A stretch of DNA of 64,000 nt from Erysipelothrix sp. HDW6A (GCF_011400295.1 NZ_CP049859.1:620001-684000), one strand, 5' to 3'. Counted from the stretch's first letter, positions 42,792-51,649 are shown. Numbers and translations are program-made. The notes: generated by a model from the letters alone, not told the origin.

Positions 42792-43016
42792 CTAGATGTA
42801 TTCTCCAGGTTTAACACTGAACATGATTGTTCCACCAATTGGATCTTTCTTGATTGCAGCTTTAGCGATAGCGCATGCTGCATCTTTGTCTTCTGAATCA
42901 ACTTCAAAATAAAGCTTGATACCTTCTTTTTTCACGAATGTGAATTTTGGAGTTTCAATAGCTTCAACGATACCTTTAACTTTATCTTGCATGATAGGAC
43001 TGTTTACTATAATCAT
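42792..43016 (-). CDS. Small conserved-looking protein of unknown function
   Basis: 74 residues; strong AAGGAGGG SD 7 bases upstream of the ATG at 43016. The sequence shows an alternating strand-helix-strand pattern (IVNSPIMQDKVKGIVEAIE, FTFVKKEGIKLYFEVDSEDK, DAACAIAKAAIKKDP, GTIMFSVKPGEYI) suggesting a ferredoxin-like alpha/beta fold. Family not recognised. It is divergent from the PTS/MupG cluster, with the 15-bp inverted repeat between them. Confidence 0.7.
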   Translation of the reverse strand: MIIVNSPIMQDKVKGIVEAIETPKFTFVKKEGIKLYFEVDSEDKDAACAIAKAAIKKDPIGGTIMFSVKPGEYI

Positions 43017-43081
43017 AATTATACCCTCCTTAACTATTACTTATAAAGTTTACCAATATTTTAAAGAAACCGCAACAAATT

Positions 43082-43126
43082 AAAATAATATTTCAAATTA
43101 ACATAAAATACTTGAAATATTATTTT
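43082..43126. promoter_or_regulatory. Perfect 15-bp inverted repeat, operator of the PTS/MupG cluster
   Basis: Arms AAAATAATATTTCAA (43082-43096) and TTGAAATATTATTTT (43112-43126) with a 15-base spacer. The right arm contains a -35-like TTGAAA (43112) that pairs with an extended -10 TGG-TATTCT (43131-43139) at 16 bases. AT-rich palindromes with TTTCAA/TTGAAA suit RpiR/MurR regulators, fitting the MupG gene, but that is inference. Confidence 0.65.
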
Positions 43127-43178
43127 ATCATGGTATTCTTTTAATGTGAAAGCACTACCAAAGTGCAGGAGGAAAGAA

Positions 43179-44485
43179 ATGGAAGGAATTACACGTTTTA
43201 TCGAAGAGAAAATTGCGCCACCGCTCATTAAATTCTCTCAATTAAAATACGTTCAAGTTATGCAACGTACAGGGTTAGGAGTCATGAGTTTACTTGTCAT
43301 TGGATCAGTATTCTTATTAGTAGCTTCATTCCCAATTAAAGCATGGACTGACTTTTTAGGGATTTCCGTTGGACTATCGCCGCAGCATCTGGTGTTGGTA
43401 CAGGATTTATTGCATTATATTCTGTTGTTACTACATCATACGGATTAGTAGAGTTCTACAATAAACAACGTGGAGAATCACACGATATTGTACAACCTAT
43501 GATCTTAGCATTGGCTTCATTCCTATTATTAAACCCAGCTCAAACTGTTAAAACAATGGTTGAAGGAGCTACAAATCCAGGAAGCTTCTCAGGAGTACCT
43601 ACAGCTTATTTAGGAGCAGTTGGTGTCTTCTCAGCAATCTTAGTTGGTATTGTTACTGTTGAAATTTATCGCTTTGTAGTGAACCGCAAATTAGTTATTA
43701 AAATGCCAGAAGGTGTTCCACCAATGGTATCACAATCATTTGCAGCACTTATCCCAAGCTTCTTTGTAATCTTATTCTGGTGGTTCTTTGGACACGTTCT
43801 AAAATTAAACATTCCAGAATTAGTATCAGGAATCTTTACACCATTAATGTCAGCAAGTGATACACCATTCACAGTTGTTCTTACAACATTCTTAAACCGT
43901 GTATTATGGTCAGTTGGTATCCATGGTTCAAACATCGTTGGATCAGTTATGGGAACATTCTGGTCAAACATGGGAACAGCAAACTTAGAATACTTTAATC
44001 TAAACAACACACTTGTAGGTCTACCACATACATATACATCAGTATGGATTGACAACTACATTTGGATTGGTTTATTCCCACTTGCAATATCACTTATTAC
44101 TTCAAAATCACCACGTCTTAAAGCACTTGGTAAATTATCAATCGCCGCAGCATTCTTCAACATTGGTGAACCATTAATCTTTGGTCTTCCAATTATGTTG
44201 AACCCACTAATGATGATTCCATTCATCTTAAGCTATGTAGTGCTCGCAATTGTTGCTATAATATTAACGTATACAGGCTTCTTACCAATTCCAGTATTAA
44301 TGATTTCCTGGATCACTCCAGCACCAATCAAAACATACTTAGCTACAAATGGTAACATAGCTGCATTAGCTTACGTATTAGTCGCTTGGGTTGCAATGTT
44401 TATTATCTTCTACCCATTCGTTAAATCAATTGAGAAAAACGATTTGAAAGAAATCGCAGCTGCTGAAGAACAAACACAAGAATAG
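43179..44485 (+). pseudogene. PTS permease EIIC (lactose/cellobiose family), frameshifted
   Basis: Starts at ATG 43179 behind AGGAGGA. The N terminus (MEGITRFIEEKIAPPLIKF and following) reads in one frame to about 43370 and the family-typical sequence resumes in the -1 frame from about 43373 (TIAAASGVGTGFIALYSVV). Restoring one T near 43370 (GTT-TGG) gives a continuous protein of about 435 residues ending EEQTQE at 44485. The rest looks intact: NRVLWSVGIHGSN, FNIGEPLIFGLP and several membrane segments. A true loss, a phase-variable base or a sequencing error are all possible. Only EIIC is present; EIIA and EIIB must come from elsewhere. Confidence 0.8.
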
Positions 44486-44496
44486 AGGTACAGACG

Positions 44497-45534
44497 ATGT
44501 TAGGTATATCTTCATATTTTAAAGATTTAGACTATGACTATTTGGAAAGAGCATCAAAGCTTGGTGCTAAATATCTGTTTACATCCCTTCATATCCCAGA
44601 AGAAGACTTATCAAAGCTTCCTGAGATACTACCTACTTTTTTAGAAAAGTGTAAAGAGTTTAATTTGGACATTGTTCCAGATATTTCTCCTGTTACATTC
44701 GAAAAACTTGGAGTAGAAGCTAACGACTACGTTGCTTTGAAGAAGATGGGATTCAAGGTACTTCGCTTAGATTATGGATTTGATGACTTCAACGTTATCA
44801 AAGAATTACTTGAGAACTTTGACTTAATGTTAAATGCTAGTGTTGTGAACGAACAATACATACTTGATGCTAAGGCAGCAGGTGTAGATTTCTCACGCAT
44901 CTCAATGCTTCATAACTTCTATCCAAAAACAGAAACAGGTTTATCCCTTGAATACTTTAAGAAGATGAACGAAGCATTTGTACGTCATGGTATTCGTACA
45001 ATGGCTTTTGTTCCAGGAGATCTTCTCAAACGTTTCCCACTTTATGAAGGGCTACCTACTGTAGAAAAACATCGTCAAGAAAACCCTTATGTTGCAGCAG
45101 TTGAATTAATTCATGACTGTGGTATTACGGATGTGTTGATTGGTGATAGTAAAGCTCACCTTAATACTTTACTCTATATGGAAAAATATATGAGTGAGCG
45201 TATTATGCACATTCCTGTAGTCTTCACTGAAGGCTACCACCACATGTTTGATAAACTTCATACTGTACGTCGTGATCTATCAGAAAACGTCATTCGTATT
45301 ACTGCAGATCGTGTACCAGGTATTGAAATTCGTGATAATAACTACCGTAACCGTGGAGCTATTACTATCGAAAACCAATTATCAGGTCGCTACAGTGGAG
45401 AAATTCAAATTACTAAAAAAGCAATGCCAATGGATGCAAGAACTAACGTAATTGGTTTTATTCATCCAGACTATGTTGATTTAGTCGATGCAATTGATCG
45501 TGATACTAAGATTCAATTTGTAAAAATTAATTAA
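44497..45534 (+). CDS. mupG: 6-phospho-N-acetylmuramidase (DUF871, MupG family)
   Basis: 345 residues, full length for DUF871/MupG: LGISSYFKDLDYDYLERASKLG at the N terminus, VPDISPVTFEKLG, RLDYGFDD, and the C-terminal cyclophilin-like domain beginning near residue 230 with ITADRVPGIEIRDNNYR. MupG splits MurNAc-6P-GlcNAc, produced by PTS uptake of the peptidoglycan disaccharide, in Staphylococcus. It follows the EIIC gene by 11 bases, so the transported sugar is probably a MurNAc-containing disaccharide. MurQ is not in the window. Confidence 0.85.
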   Translation: MLGISSYFKDLDYDYLERASKLGAKYLFTSLHIPEEDLSKLPEILPTFLEKCKEFNLDIVPDISPVTFEKLGVEANDYVALKKMGFKVLRLDYGFDDFNVIKELLENFDLMLNASVVNEQYILDAKAAGVDFSRISMLHNFYPKTETGLSLEYFKKMNEAFVRHGIRTMAFVPGDLLKRFPLYEGLPTVEKHRQENPYVAAVELIHDCGITDVLIGDSKAHLNTLLYMEKYMSERIMHIPVVFTEGYHHMFDKLHTVRRDLSENVIRITADRVPGIEIRDNNYRNRGAITIENQLSGRYSGEIQITKKAMPMDARTNVIGFIHPDYVDLVDAIDRDTKIQFVKIN

Positions 45535-45556
45535 GAAGGAGCCATCCTTCTTTTTT
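45533..45556 (+). terminator. Terminator between mupG and the second EIIC gene
   Basis: Arms AAGAAGGA (45533-45540) and TCCTTCTT (45545-45552), loop GCCA, then T run. It may be partial, since the next SD is 16 bases downstream. Confidence 0.75.
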
Positions 45557-45580
45557 ACAAGATATTTAGGAGAGAGAAAT

Positions 45581-46744
45581 ATGGTGGAAAAATTTGTTAC
45601 AGCGATTCAAACCAATCGCTACCTCAATGCTACAAAGTTCGCAATTATTAAGATTGCTTATTTAAACATCGGTGTAGCCTTTGGCTTACTCGCGTATTCT
45701 GTAGGGGATCGATTAGGCTTTGTGTCATTATCGATGAAACTTAAGGTACCCTTCATGATTACGATGTACATGGTGATGATGAGTCTTATTTTTGTGTACT
45801 TAATCATGAAGGATCTAGTGGAAGAAGAAAAAGGGATTGATGTTTATGTTCCTGTGTTTGTTATGGGACTGATTTCATTAAACTATCTCGATACGAAAAG
45901 CACCTTACTTCCAATTATCGCCTTAGCTATTGGATGTATATTTGGAGTATTAATGCCGATCTTATCACGTTTGAAATTTAAGTTTCAAGCATTTCCACCT
46001 TCAGTAGCAGATTACTTAAACCGTCTTATTCCGATTCTTATTGTTCTCATAGCTGTCTTTGGCTTAGGGTCATACGGCATTGAATTTATTAATCTCTTAC
46101 TAAAACCATTCCTATGGTTCACAGGATTTCTTGATACCTATTTTGGCCTTGCACTCACGATTGCTTCGATAGGCGGCTTCTGGATTCTAGGAGTACATGG
46201 TGTTGCGGTAATGGGTTCTTTACTACGCCCATTCTGGTTCTATATGATGCTTGTGAATGCGATGGATATTGCGCTTGGTAATAATGCTACATACATTGCT
46301 AGTGAATCCTTCTACCAATGGGCTGTATGGCTTGGTGGTTCTGGATGTACATTAGGATTATCCATTGGACTTGCATACTTTGCGAAGACCAATGAACTCA
46401 AGACATTAGGTACTGACTCCATGAAGTCTAATATCTTTAATATTAATGAGAACACACTCTTTGGAGTCCCTGTTGTTGATAATCCTGCATTTAAGATTCC
46501 ATTCTTCTTAGCACCATTATTATGTGCTCTTGTTGCGTTCTTTGCCTTCTCGCAAGGCTATGTCACAACACCATCACTTGTAATGCCATGGGTCTTACCG
46601 GTACCAATTGGAATCTTCTTTGCTACACTGTTTGATTTTAGATCGCTCATTCTATCAGCAATATTAATCGCAATTTCATTTGCATGTTACTATCCATTCT
46701 TAATGAAATACGAACAAAGTTTAATCGAAAAAAGTCGATCATAA
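45581..46744 (+). CDS. Second PTS permease EIIC (lactose/cellobiose family), shorter form
   Basis: 387 residues, eight or so membrane segments, with the EIIC landmarks FWILGVHGVAVMGSLLRPFW and NENTLFGVPVVDNPAFKIPFFLAP. Compared with ordinary 430-450 residue members it is somewhat short at the N terminus. It appears complete: AGGAGAGA SD and continuous frame. Like the first permease it comes without EIIA or EIIB. Divergent from the upstream copy, so not a simple duplication. Confidence 0.82.
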   Translation: MVEKFVTAIQTNRYLNATKFAIIKIAYLNIGVAFGLLAYSVGDRLGFVSLSMKLKVPFMITMYMVMMSLIFVYLIMKDLVEEEKGIDVYVPVFVMGLISLNYLDTKSTLLPIIALAIGCIFGVLMPILSRLKFKFQAFPPSVADYLNRLIPILIVLIAVFGLGSYGIEFINLLLKPFLWFTGFLDTYFGLALTIASIGGFWILGVHGVAVMGSLLRPFWFYMMLVNAMDIALGNNATYIASESFYQWAVWLGGSGCTLGLSIGLAYFAKTNELKTLGTDSMKSNIFNINENTLFGVPVVDNPAFKIPFFLAPLLCALVAFFAFSQGYVTTPSLVMPWVLPVPIGIFFATLFDFRSLILSAILIAISFACYYPFLMKYEQSLIEKSRS

Positions 46745-46749
46745 GTACC

Positions 46750-46774
46750 AAGGTATCACATTTTGTGATACCTT
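46750..46774 (+). promoter_or_regulatory. Hairpin just upstream of the glpK ribosome-binding site
   Basis: Perfect 11-bp arms AAGGTATCACA (46750-46760) and TGTGATACCTT (46764-46774), loop TTT, followed by ATTTAT rather than a clean T run. Could be a weak terminator or a DNA operator; the core TATCACA/TGTGATA also occurs at 25099-25118. Confidence 0.5.
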
Positions 46775-46795
46775 ATTTATAGGAGGCAAGGCTTC

Positions 46796-48283
46796 ATGAA
46801 AAAATATATTCTTGCTTTAGATCAGGGAACTACAAGTTCTCGAGCAATCTTATTTAATAAAGACCAAGAGATTGTGTCCATAGCTCAAACAGAGTTAACA
46901 CAAATCTATCCCCAAGCAGGGTGGGTAGAACATGATCCGATGGAAATTTGGGCAACTCAATCAGGAGTATTGAACCAAGTTATCGCTCAAGCTGGGATTG
47001 ATGCAGCAGAGATTGATTCCATTGGGATTACTAACCAACGTGAAACTACCATTATTTGGGATAAGAAAACCGGGAAACCAATCCATAACGCGATTGTATG
47101 GCAATGTCGAAGAACTGCAGATCTAGCTGATTCACTACGAGAACAAGGTTATGCAGAATTAATCCAAGATAAGACAGGACTTATCATTGATGCGTATTTC
47201 TCAGCAACGAAAATTAAATGGATTTTAGACCATGTAGAAGGTGCGTATGATCGTGCTAGACGTGGAGAGTTAATGTTTGGAACCGTTGATACGTGGCTTG
47301 TATACAATCTTACGAACCGTCATGTCCATGCAACAGATGTTACCAATGCAGCTCGTACCATGCTTTTCAATATTAATGACTGTAAATGGGATGATGAACT
47401 ATGTAGTCTTTTAGACATTCCTCAAGCAATACTACCAGAAGTGAAGAACAGTTCGGAAATCTTTGGTTATGCATCCATTCAAGGAGTTATGATTCCAATT
47501 GCAGGTATTGCTGGGGATCAACAAGCAGCATTGTTTGGTCAGACTGCTTTTAATCCTGGTGAAGCTAAGAACACCTATGGAACAGGATGTTTCGTCTTGA
47601 TGAATACTGGAGAGAAGCGTGTTAAGAGTAAAAACGGTCTTCTCACTACCATTGCAATCGGTATTGATAATAAAATTGAATACGCTCTAGAAGGTTCAAT
47701 CTTCGTAGGAGGGGCTGTAGTACAATGGCTTCGTGATGAAATGGGACTGATTCGTAACGCTGCAGAATCTGAAGTTCTCGCTCAAAAAGTAGAGGATAAT
47801 GGTGGTGTCTATGTCGTACCTGCCTTTACAGGTCTAGGAGCTCCATATTGGGATATGTATGCTCGTGGTAGTGTATCAGGACTCACTCGAGGATCCAATC
47901 GTTATCACTTAATACGTGCATCACTAGAAGGCGTTGCTTACCAAACGTATGATGTACTTAAGGCAATGGAATCCGATAGTGGTCATGAATTAACGCTACT
48001 TCAAGTAGATGGAGGCGCATCAAGAAATAACTTCTTAATGCAGTTTCAAGCAGATATATTAGGTATTCCAGTAAGAAGACCTGATACTACGGAAACGACT
48101 GCGCTAGGAGCTGCCTACTTAGCAGGTCTTGCGACAGGTTTCTTTGAGAATAAAGAAGCACTTAAGAAAGCACAAACAAAGGCTACAGAGTGGCAAACGC
48201 ATTTAAGCGAAGAGAAACGTGAAGAGTACTTAAAAGGCTGGCATCGCGCTGTAAGTCGCTCTTTTGAGTGGATAGAAGAGTAA
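46796..48283 (+). CDS. glpK: Glycerol kinase
   Basis: 495 residues, FGGY kinase fold: [45 protein letters not shown], and [18 protein letters not shown]. Phosphorylates glycerol to glycerol 3-phosphate. The loop that carries the HPr-phosphorylated His in enterococcal GlpK (RSYHFYG) is replaced by a shorter SIQGVM, so that control appears absent. AGGAGG SD. It stands at the end of the PTS cluster without GlpF or GlpO. Confidence 0.93.
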   Translation: MKKYILALDQGTTSSRAILFNKDQEIVSIAQTELTQIYPQAGWVEHDPMEIWATQSGVLNQVIAQAGIDAAEIDSIGITNQRETTIIWDKKTGKPIHNAIVWQCRRTADLADSLREQGYAELIQDKTGLIIDAYFSATKIKWILDHVEGAYDRARRGELMFGTVDTWLVYNLTNRHVHATDVTNAARTMLFNINDCKWDDELCSLLDIPQAILPEVKNSSEIFGYASIQGVMIPIAGIAGDQQAALFGQTAFNPGEAKNTYGTGCFVLMNTGEKRVKSKNGLLTTIAIGIDNKIEYALEGSIFVGGAVVQWLRDEMGLIRNAAESEVLAQKVEDNGGVYVVPAFTGLGAPYWDMYARGSVSGLTRGSNRYHLIRASLEGVAYQTYDVLKAMESDSGHELTLLQVDGGASRNNFLMQFQADILGIPVRRPDTTETTALGAAYLAGLATGFFENKEALKKAQTKATEWQTHLSEEKREEYLKGWHRAVSRSFEWIEE

Positions 48284-48286
48284 GGG

Positions 48287-48314
48287 AAGACAAACACTGT
48301 GTTTGTCTTTTTTT
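48287..48314 (+). terminator. Terminator after glpK
   Basis: Arms AAGACAAAC (48287-48295) and GTTTGTCTT (48301-48309) followed by T5. Confidence 0.87.
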
Positions 48315-48326
48315 CATGAAAATAGA

Positions 48327-48362
48327 TTGACTAAATATATACATTGTATTACGATGTATATA
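48327..48362 (+). promoter_or_regulatory. PadR promoter with autoregulatory operator
   Basis: TTGACT (48327-48332) and TACGAT (48350-48355), 17-base spacer. The perfect palindrome TATATACAT (48336-48344)/ATGTATATA (48354-48362), spacer 9, covers the -10 region and start site and matches the ATGTAT-type sites of PadR repressors. Confidence 0.75.
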
Positions 48363-48376
48363 GGAAGGAGATGTAT

Positions 48377-48700
48377 ATGATAGATAAAGAATTACTCAAG
48401 GGAATTATGAAGATACTAGTCTTGAAGATCATTAGTTTGGATGATACCTATGGATATGACTTAATCAAAGAATTAAAGAACTTGAGCAATGGTATTATAG
48501 ATATCAAAGAAGGTACCCTTTATCCCATTCTCCACACCTTTGAAGCACAGAAAGACATTAAGAGTTATTGGTTAGAAAGTGATAAGGGGAGAAAGCGTAA
48601 ATATTACTCCATCACAGATAAGGGTAAGAAAACACTCACGGAACTAACAGGACAGTGGGACCTTCTAGAAGAAGCAATGCATCGCATTTTGGAGGTGTAG
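48377..48700 (+). CDS. PadR family transcriptional regulator
   Basis: 107 residues; ATG 48377 lies 6 bases after GGAAGGAG. A PadR winged helix: LKIISLDDTYGYDLIKEL, then GTLYPILHTFEAQKDIKSYWLES and RKRKYYSITDKGKKTL, with a C-terminal dimer helix. It should repress its own promoter. The HAAS-type membrane protein is one base downstream, a pairing widespread in Firmicutes. Confidence 0.92.
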   Translation: MIDKELLKGIMKILVLKIISLDDTYGYDLIKELKNLSNGIIDIKEGTLYPILHTFEAQKDIKSYWLESDKGRKRKYYSITDKGKKTLTELTGQWDLLEEAMHRILEV

Positions 48701-48701
48701 C

Positions 48702-49019
48702 ATGAAAGAACTTAAAGTATTTGCACGACAAGCAGTCAGTGAAATCGACGATATCCTTGAACGAAGAAGTGCAGAAAAAGAAGTCTATGCAGCATTGATG
48801 GATGCGTATGATGAAGAGATGGCATACCATCATGATTCAAAGAAAGCAATTGCACAAGTTATCGAAGACTTTGGTTATGAGCCTTTAACGAAAGAAGAAT
48901 TAAGAAATGCGCATATCCGTAAGATAGGAAAGAAAGAAATTCTGATCCTTGCTATCTTTGTCATTTCTGTATTCGTACTGTTACATATTCTGTTGATTTG
49001 GGCATTTGGGGGATTTTAA
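48702..49019 (+). CDS. HAAS-domain-like protein with C-terminal membrane anchor
   Basis: 105 residues. N-terminal helical domain (about 1-70) resembling HAAS/DUF1700-type signalling domains that accompany PadR regulators, then one membrane helix (about 78-100). The family is thought to sense or transmit a membrane signal. One base after padR, so they form an operon with the next gene. Confidence 0.7.
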   Translation: MKELKVFARQAVSEIDDILERRSAEKEVYAALMDAYDEEMAYHHDSKKAIAQVIEDFGYEPLTKEELRNAHIRKIGKKEILILAIFVISVFVLLHILLIWAFGGF

Positions 49020-49032
49020 GAAGGAGACTCTC

Positions 49033-49362
49033 ATGATAAAAAAATACTCGTTTGCATTAGGCGTTTACAGTTTGGTATTTTTTCTCGTAGCATTTGTAAT
49101 CATGAAATTAACCAACGATGGTTTTGGTGTTGTGATTTCAAGTTTAATTATTGCGAATAGTTCAGCCGTATTTTTGGTAAGTATTGTGATGTCCTATCGC
49201 TATGGTATTGATTTCATTCATACGATTATGATGGCAGTATTATATGTAGTATCCGTCTATGTAGTCTTTAACAATTCTGCTTTAGACTATCTTTACTTCT
49301 ATATTGTGATTGACTTTATTGGACTGGGTGTAGGACGTTTATTACGAAAAGTAATAAAATAA
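49033..49362 (+). CDS. Small four-helix membrane protein
   Basis: 109 residues from ATG 49033 (AAGGAGA SD). Four membrane segments, with short loops (YRYGIDFIHT, NNSALDY). No family recognised. Third gene of the padR operon, probably the output or another sensor of that unit. Confidence 0.65.
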   Translation: MIKKYSFALGVYSLVFFLVAFVIMKLTNDGFGVVISSLIIANSSAVFLVSIVMSYRYGIDFIHTIMMAVLYVVSVYVVFNNSALDYLYFYIVIDFIGLGVGRLLRKVIK

Positions 49363-49459
49363 TAATCCTAATATGAATGGAATTTAAGAAATGTTCAAAT
49401 AACATGTCCCTTGCTTGTATAGTTTGGTATAATGAAAAAAGCTATGGGGAGAGATGTTT

Positions 49460-50578
49460 ATGTCAGTTTATTTATATCCAATTAAGCAAGCGGGATTAAT
49501 ATTCCTTATTGCTTTCGCATTATTAATGATACCTACGATGATCTTTCAATACCGAAAGTATGGCTCAGTTTCAACAGGTCGATCAATCATTTTGTATGGT
49601 TTCTTGTTTTACATGATTGCAGCTTATTTCTTAGTAATCTTGCCACTACCTGCAAAGGAAAGTGTTACCAATTCTTACCGAGATATGATGCAACTAGTAC
49701 CTTTTGCGTTTGTACGTGATTTCTTTACGCACACAAGCTTAAGACTAGGAAGTCCATCAACATACTTACCTGCTCTACTTCAAGGTGTTGTAACACAACC
49801 AGTATTTAATGTCTTTCTAACAATTCCTTTTGGAATGTTCCTAAGATATTATTTCGATCGTACATGGAAAGAAACACTTATTGCGAGTTTCTTACTATCA
49901 CTATTCTTTGAGTTATCACAACTCAGTGGCTTATATGGTATCTATCCAGGTCCGTATCGTTTGTTTGATATTGATGATTTATTTCTCAATACCTCTGGTG
50001 GGATGATTGGTTATTTAATAAGTCCACTGATTAATGTGTTCTTCCCAAGTCGAAGAGAATTAGACCGTCTAAGCTACGAACGTGGCCATACCGTAAGCTA
50101 CATTCGCCGTTTCATTGCGTATAGTGTGGACTTAGTTCTTCTTGGATTCCTATCGAATATACTAAATTATGGTGTCAGGGCAGTTGGATTATCGATGGTT
50201 TCTCCGATAGTTTACCCAATCCTATTTATGGTCTATTTCGCAGTCTTCCCTGTTGCCTTTGATGCGCCAACTCTAGGACAACGTCTTGTGAAGATAGAAG
50301 TAGTGAGTGATACCAATCAAACGTTGAAAGCTCTTCTAATACGTGCTGCTTTTGTACTAGTGTTCTTTGATTACGGAGCAAAGTTTATTAACTTGCTATG
50401 GGATATTATCAACAATAGTAATACTGCATTCTACACCCTTGGTGTATTGTTCATATTGGGTGTTCAAGTATTGTGGTATGCCTTTATTGCAATTCACTTA
50501 ATCTATACCGCTCGACACTCACATAAATTATTCTACGAAACAATATCTAAAACAAGTACAGTAAGTACGATAGAATAA
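49460..50578 (+). CDS. VanZ-domain protein fused to an RDD domain (copy 1)
   Basis: 372 residues from ATG 49460, six bases after GGGGAGAG. N-terminal VanZ domain (about 1-195; five membrane segments, LPLPAKESVTN, LSLFFELSQLSGLYG and the DIDDLFLNTSGGMIGY motif) followed by an RDD membrane domain (about 210-350; APTLGQRLVKIEVVS). VanZ confers low-level teicoplanin resistance in enterococci; VanZ-RDD fusions are of unknown function. A paralogue lies at 53312, on the other side of the ABC exporter. Confidence 0.85.
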   Translation: MSVYLYPIKQAGLIFLIAFALLMIPTMIFQYRKYGSVSTGRSIILYGFLFYMIAAYFLVILPLPAKESVTNSYRDMMQLVPFAFVRDFFTHTSLRLGSPSTYLPALLQGVVTQPVFNVFLTIPFGMFLRYYFDRTWKETLIASFLLSLFFELSQLSGLYGIYPGPYRLFDIDDLFLNTSGGMIGYLISPLINVFFPSRRELDRLSYERGHTVSYIRRFIAYSVDLVLLGFLSNILNYGVRAVGLSMVSPIVYPILFMVYFAVFPVAFDAPTLGQRLVKIEVVSDTNQTLKALLIRAAFVLVFFDYGAKFINLLWDIINNSNTAFYTLGVLFILGVQVLWYAFIAIHLIYTARHSHKLFYETISKTSTVSTIE

Positions 50579-50616
50579 TCAAAAATTTTTGTAGAAAACT
50601 AAAACAGTTCTATGAT

Positions 50617-50622
50617 ATAATT
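50617..50622 (+). promoter_or_regulatory. Extended -10 of the ABC exporter operon
   Basis: TGA-TATAAT (TG at 50614-50615) is an extended -10 promoter; transcription should begin near 50629, leaving a leader of about 58 bases. Confidence 0.55.
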
Positions 50623-50628
50623 ATTTCA

Positions 50629-50686
50629 CAATTAAATGGGTCCGCTACACTCTGTATTGACCCTTAATGAAAATTAAGGAGGACCT
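50629..50686 (+). ncRNA. Structured leader of the ABC exporter operon
   Basis: Two mutually exclusive pairings are visible: GGGTC (50639-50643) with GACCC (50659-50663), or GGTCC (50640-50644) with GGACC (50681-50685) beside the SD. A third hairpin CCTTAAT/ATTAAGG (50662-50679) has a GAAA tetraloop and covers part of the SD AAGGAGG (50676-50682). Looks like an RNA switch controlling translation. It matches no riboswitch class I can name. Confidence 0.4.
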
Positions 50687-51649
50687 ATGATAGAAGTAAG
50701 AGCTATTTCTAAATCATTTAAGATACCGGTCCGAAACGCCGGTATTTTTTCTGCTGTCAAATCGTTTTTTCATCGCGAATATAAAACGATTGAAGCACTA
50801 AAGAGTATTGATTTCTCAATTAGAAAAGGAGAGATTGTTGGGTATATAGGACCTAACGGAGCTGGGAAAAGTAGTACGATAAAAATTATGTCCGGAATCT
50901 TACGACCAGATAGCGGGGTCTGTACAGTCGACGGACTTAATCCTTTTACGGATCGTAAACGTCATGCTGAGAACATAGGCGTAGTTTTTGGGCAGCGTTC
51001 TCAATTATGGTGGGATATACCCGTTATCGATTCGTTTGAGCTTCTTAAAGATATGTATCGTATTTCAGAAGAAGAGTACTCGGAAAGACTTGAGGAACTT
51101 GTGAGTCTTCTTGATATCAAAGATATTGTTAGGATGCCGACTCGACAACTTAGTTTAGGGCAGAAGATGCGTTGTGAAATCTGTGCATCACTGTTACATA
51201 ATCCTAAAGTACTATTTCTTGATGAACCTACGATTGGCTTGGACGCTGTATCGAAACTTGCGGTACGAAAAATAATTAAAGATATTAATCAAAAATATCA
51301 GACAACAGTAGTACTGACGACTCATGATATGCAAGACATTGAATCCTTAGCAAGTCGTATTATTCTCATTGGTGATGGACGTATTGTATTTGATGGGACG
51401 ATGCTTGAGTTTAAAGAACGCTTTACAATGAAACGATATCTTGAGGTCATCTATGAAGGTGAACTTCCGTCAAATCTAGGCTATTCATTGATATCAAAAA
51501 GCAGTGATCGTTTTACCATGGAACTCAATAATCCTTTATCGCAGGTTATTTTAGAACTATCACAACACATTAGTATTCAAGATGTGAAGATCATCGAAGA
51601 AAGTATCGATGATATGTTGATTCACGTCTATCAAGAGATGTCATTATGA
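50687..51649 (+). CDS. ABC transporter ATP-binding protein (ABC-2 exporter)
   Basis: 320 residues with Walker A GPNGAGKSS, Q-loop GQRSQLWWD, the ABC signature LSLGQKMR, Walker B VLFLDEPTIG, and H-loop TTHDMQD. The length and the C-terminal accessory domain (about 235-320) match the COG4586 subgroup that pairs with COG4587/COG3694 permeases. Overlaps the first permease gene by 4 bases. Export substrate unknown. Confidence 0.92.
   Translation: MIEVRAISKSFKIPVRNAGIFSAVKSFFHREYKTIEALKSIDFSIRKGEIVGYIGPNGAGKSSTIKIMSGILRPDSGVCTVDGLNPFTDRKRHAENIGVVFGQRSQLWWDIPVIDSFELLKDMYRISEEEYSERLEELVSLLDIKDIVRMPTRQLSLGQKMRCEICASLLHNPKVLFLDEPTIGLDAVSKLAVRKIIKDINQKYQTTVVLTTHDMQDIESLASRIILIGDGRIVFDGTMLEFKERFTMKRYLEVIYEGELPSNLGYSLISKSSDRFTMELNNPLSQVILELSQHISIQDVKIIEESIDDMLIHVYQEMSL

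Noticed and set aside
43340-43375. Programmed -1 frameshift in the EIIC gene
   Set aside because: The nearby CTTTTTA is not a proper slippery heptamer, and shifting there would replace the conserved-looking LGISV segment; a one-base deletion fits better.
50629-50686. ABC exporter leader as a preQ1 class I riboswitch
   Set aside because: It shares GCTACAC with that aptamer, but the required A-rich tail with CTA pairing and the P1/L1 arrangement are absent.
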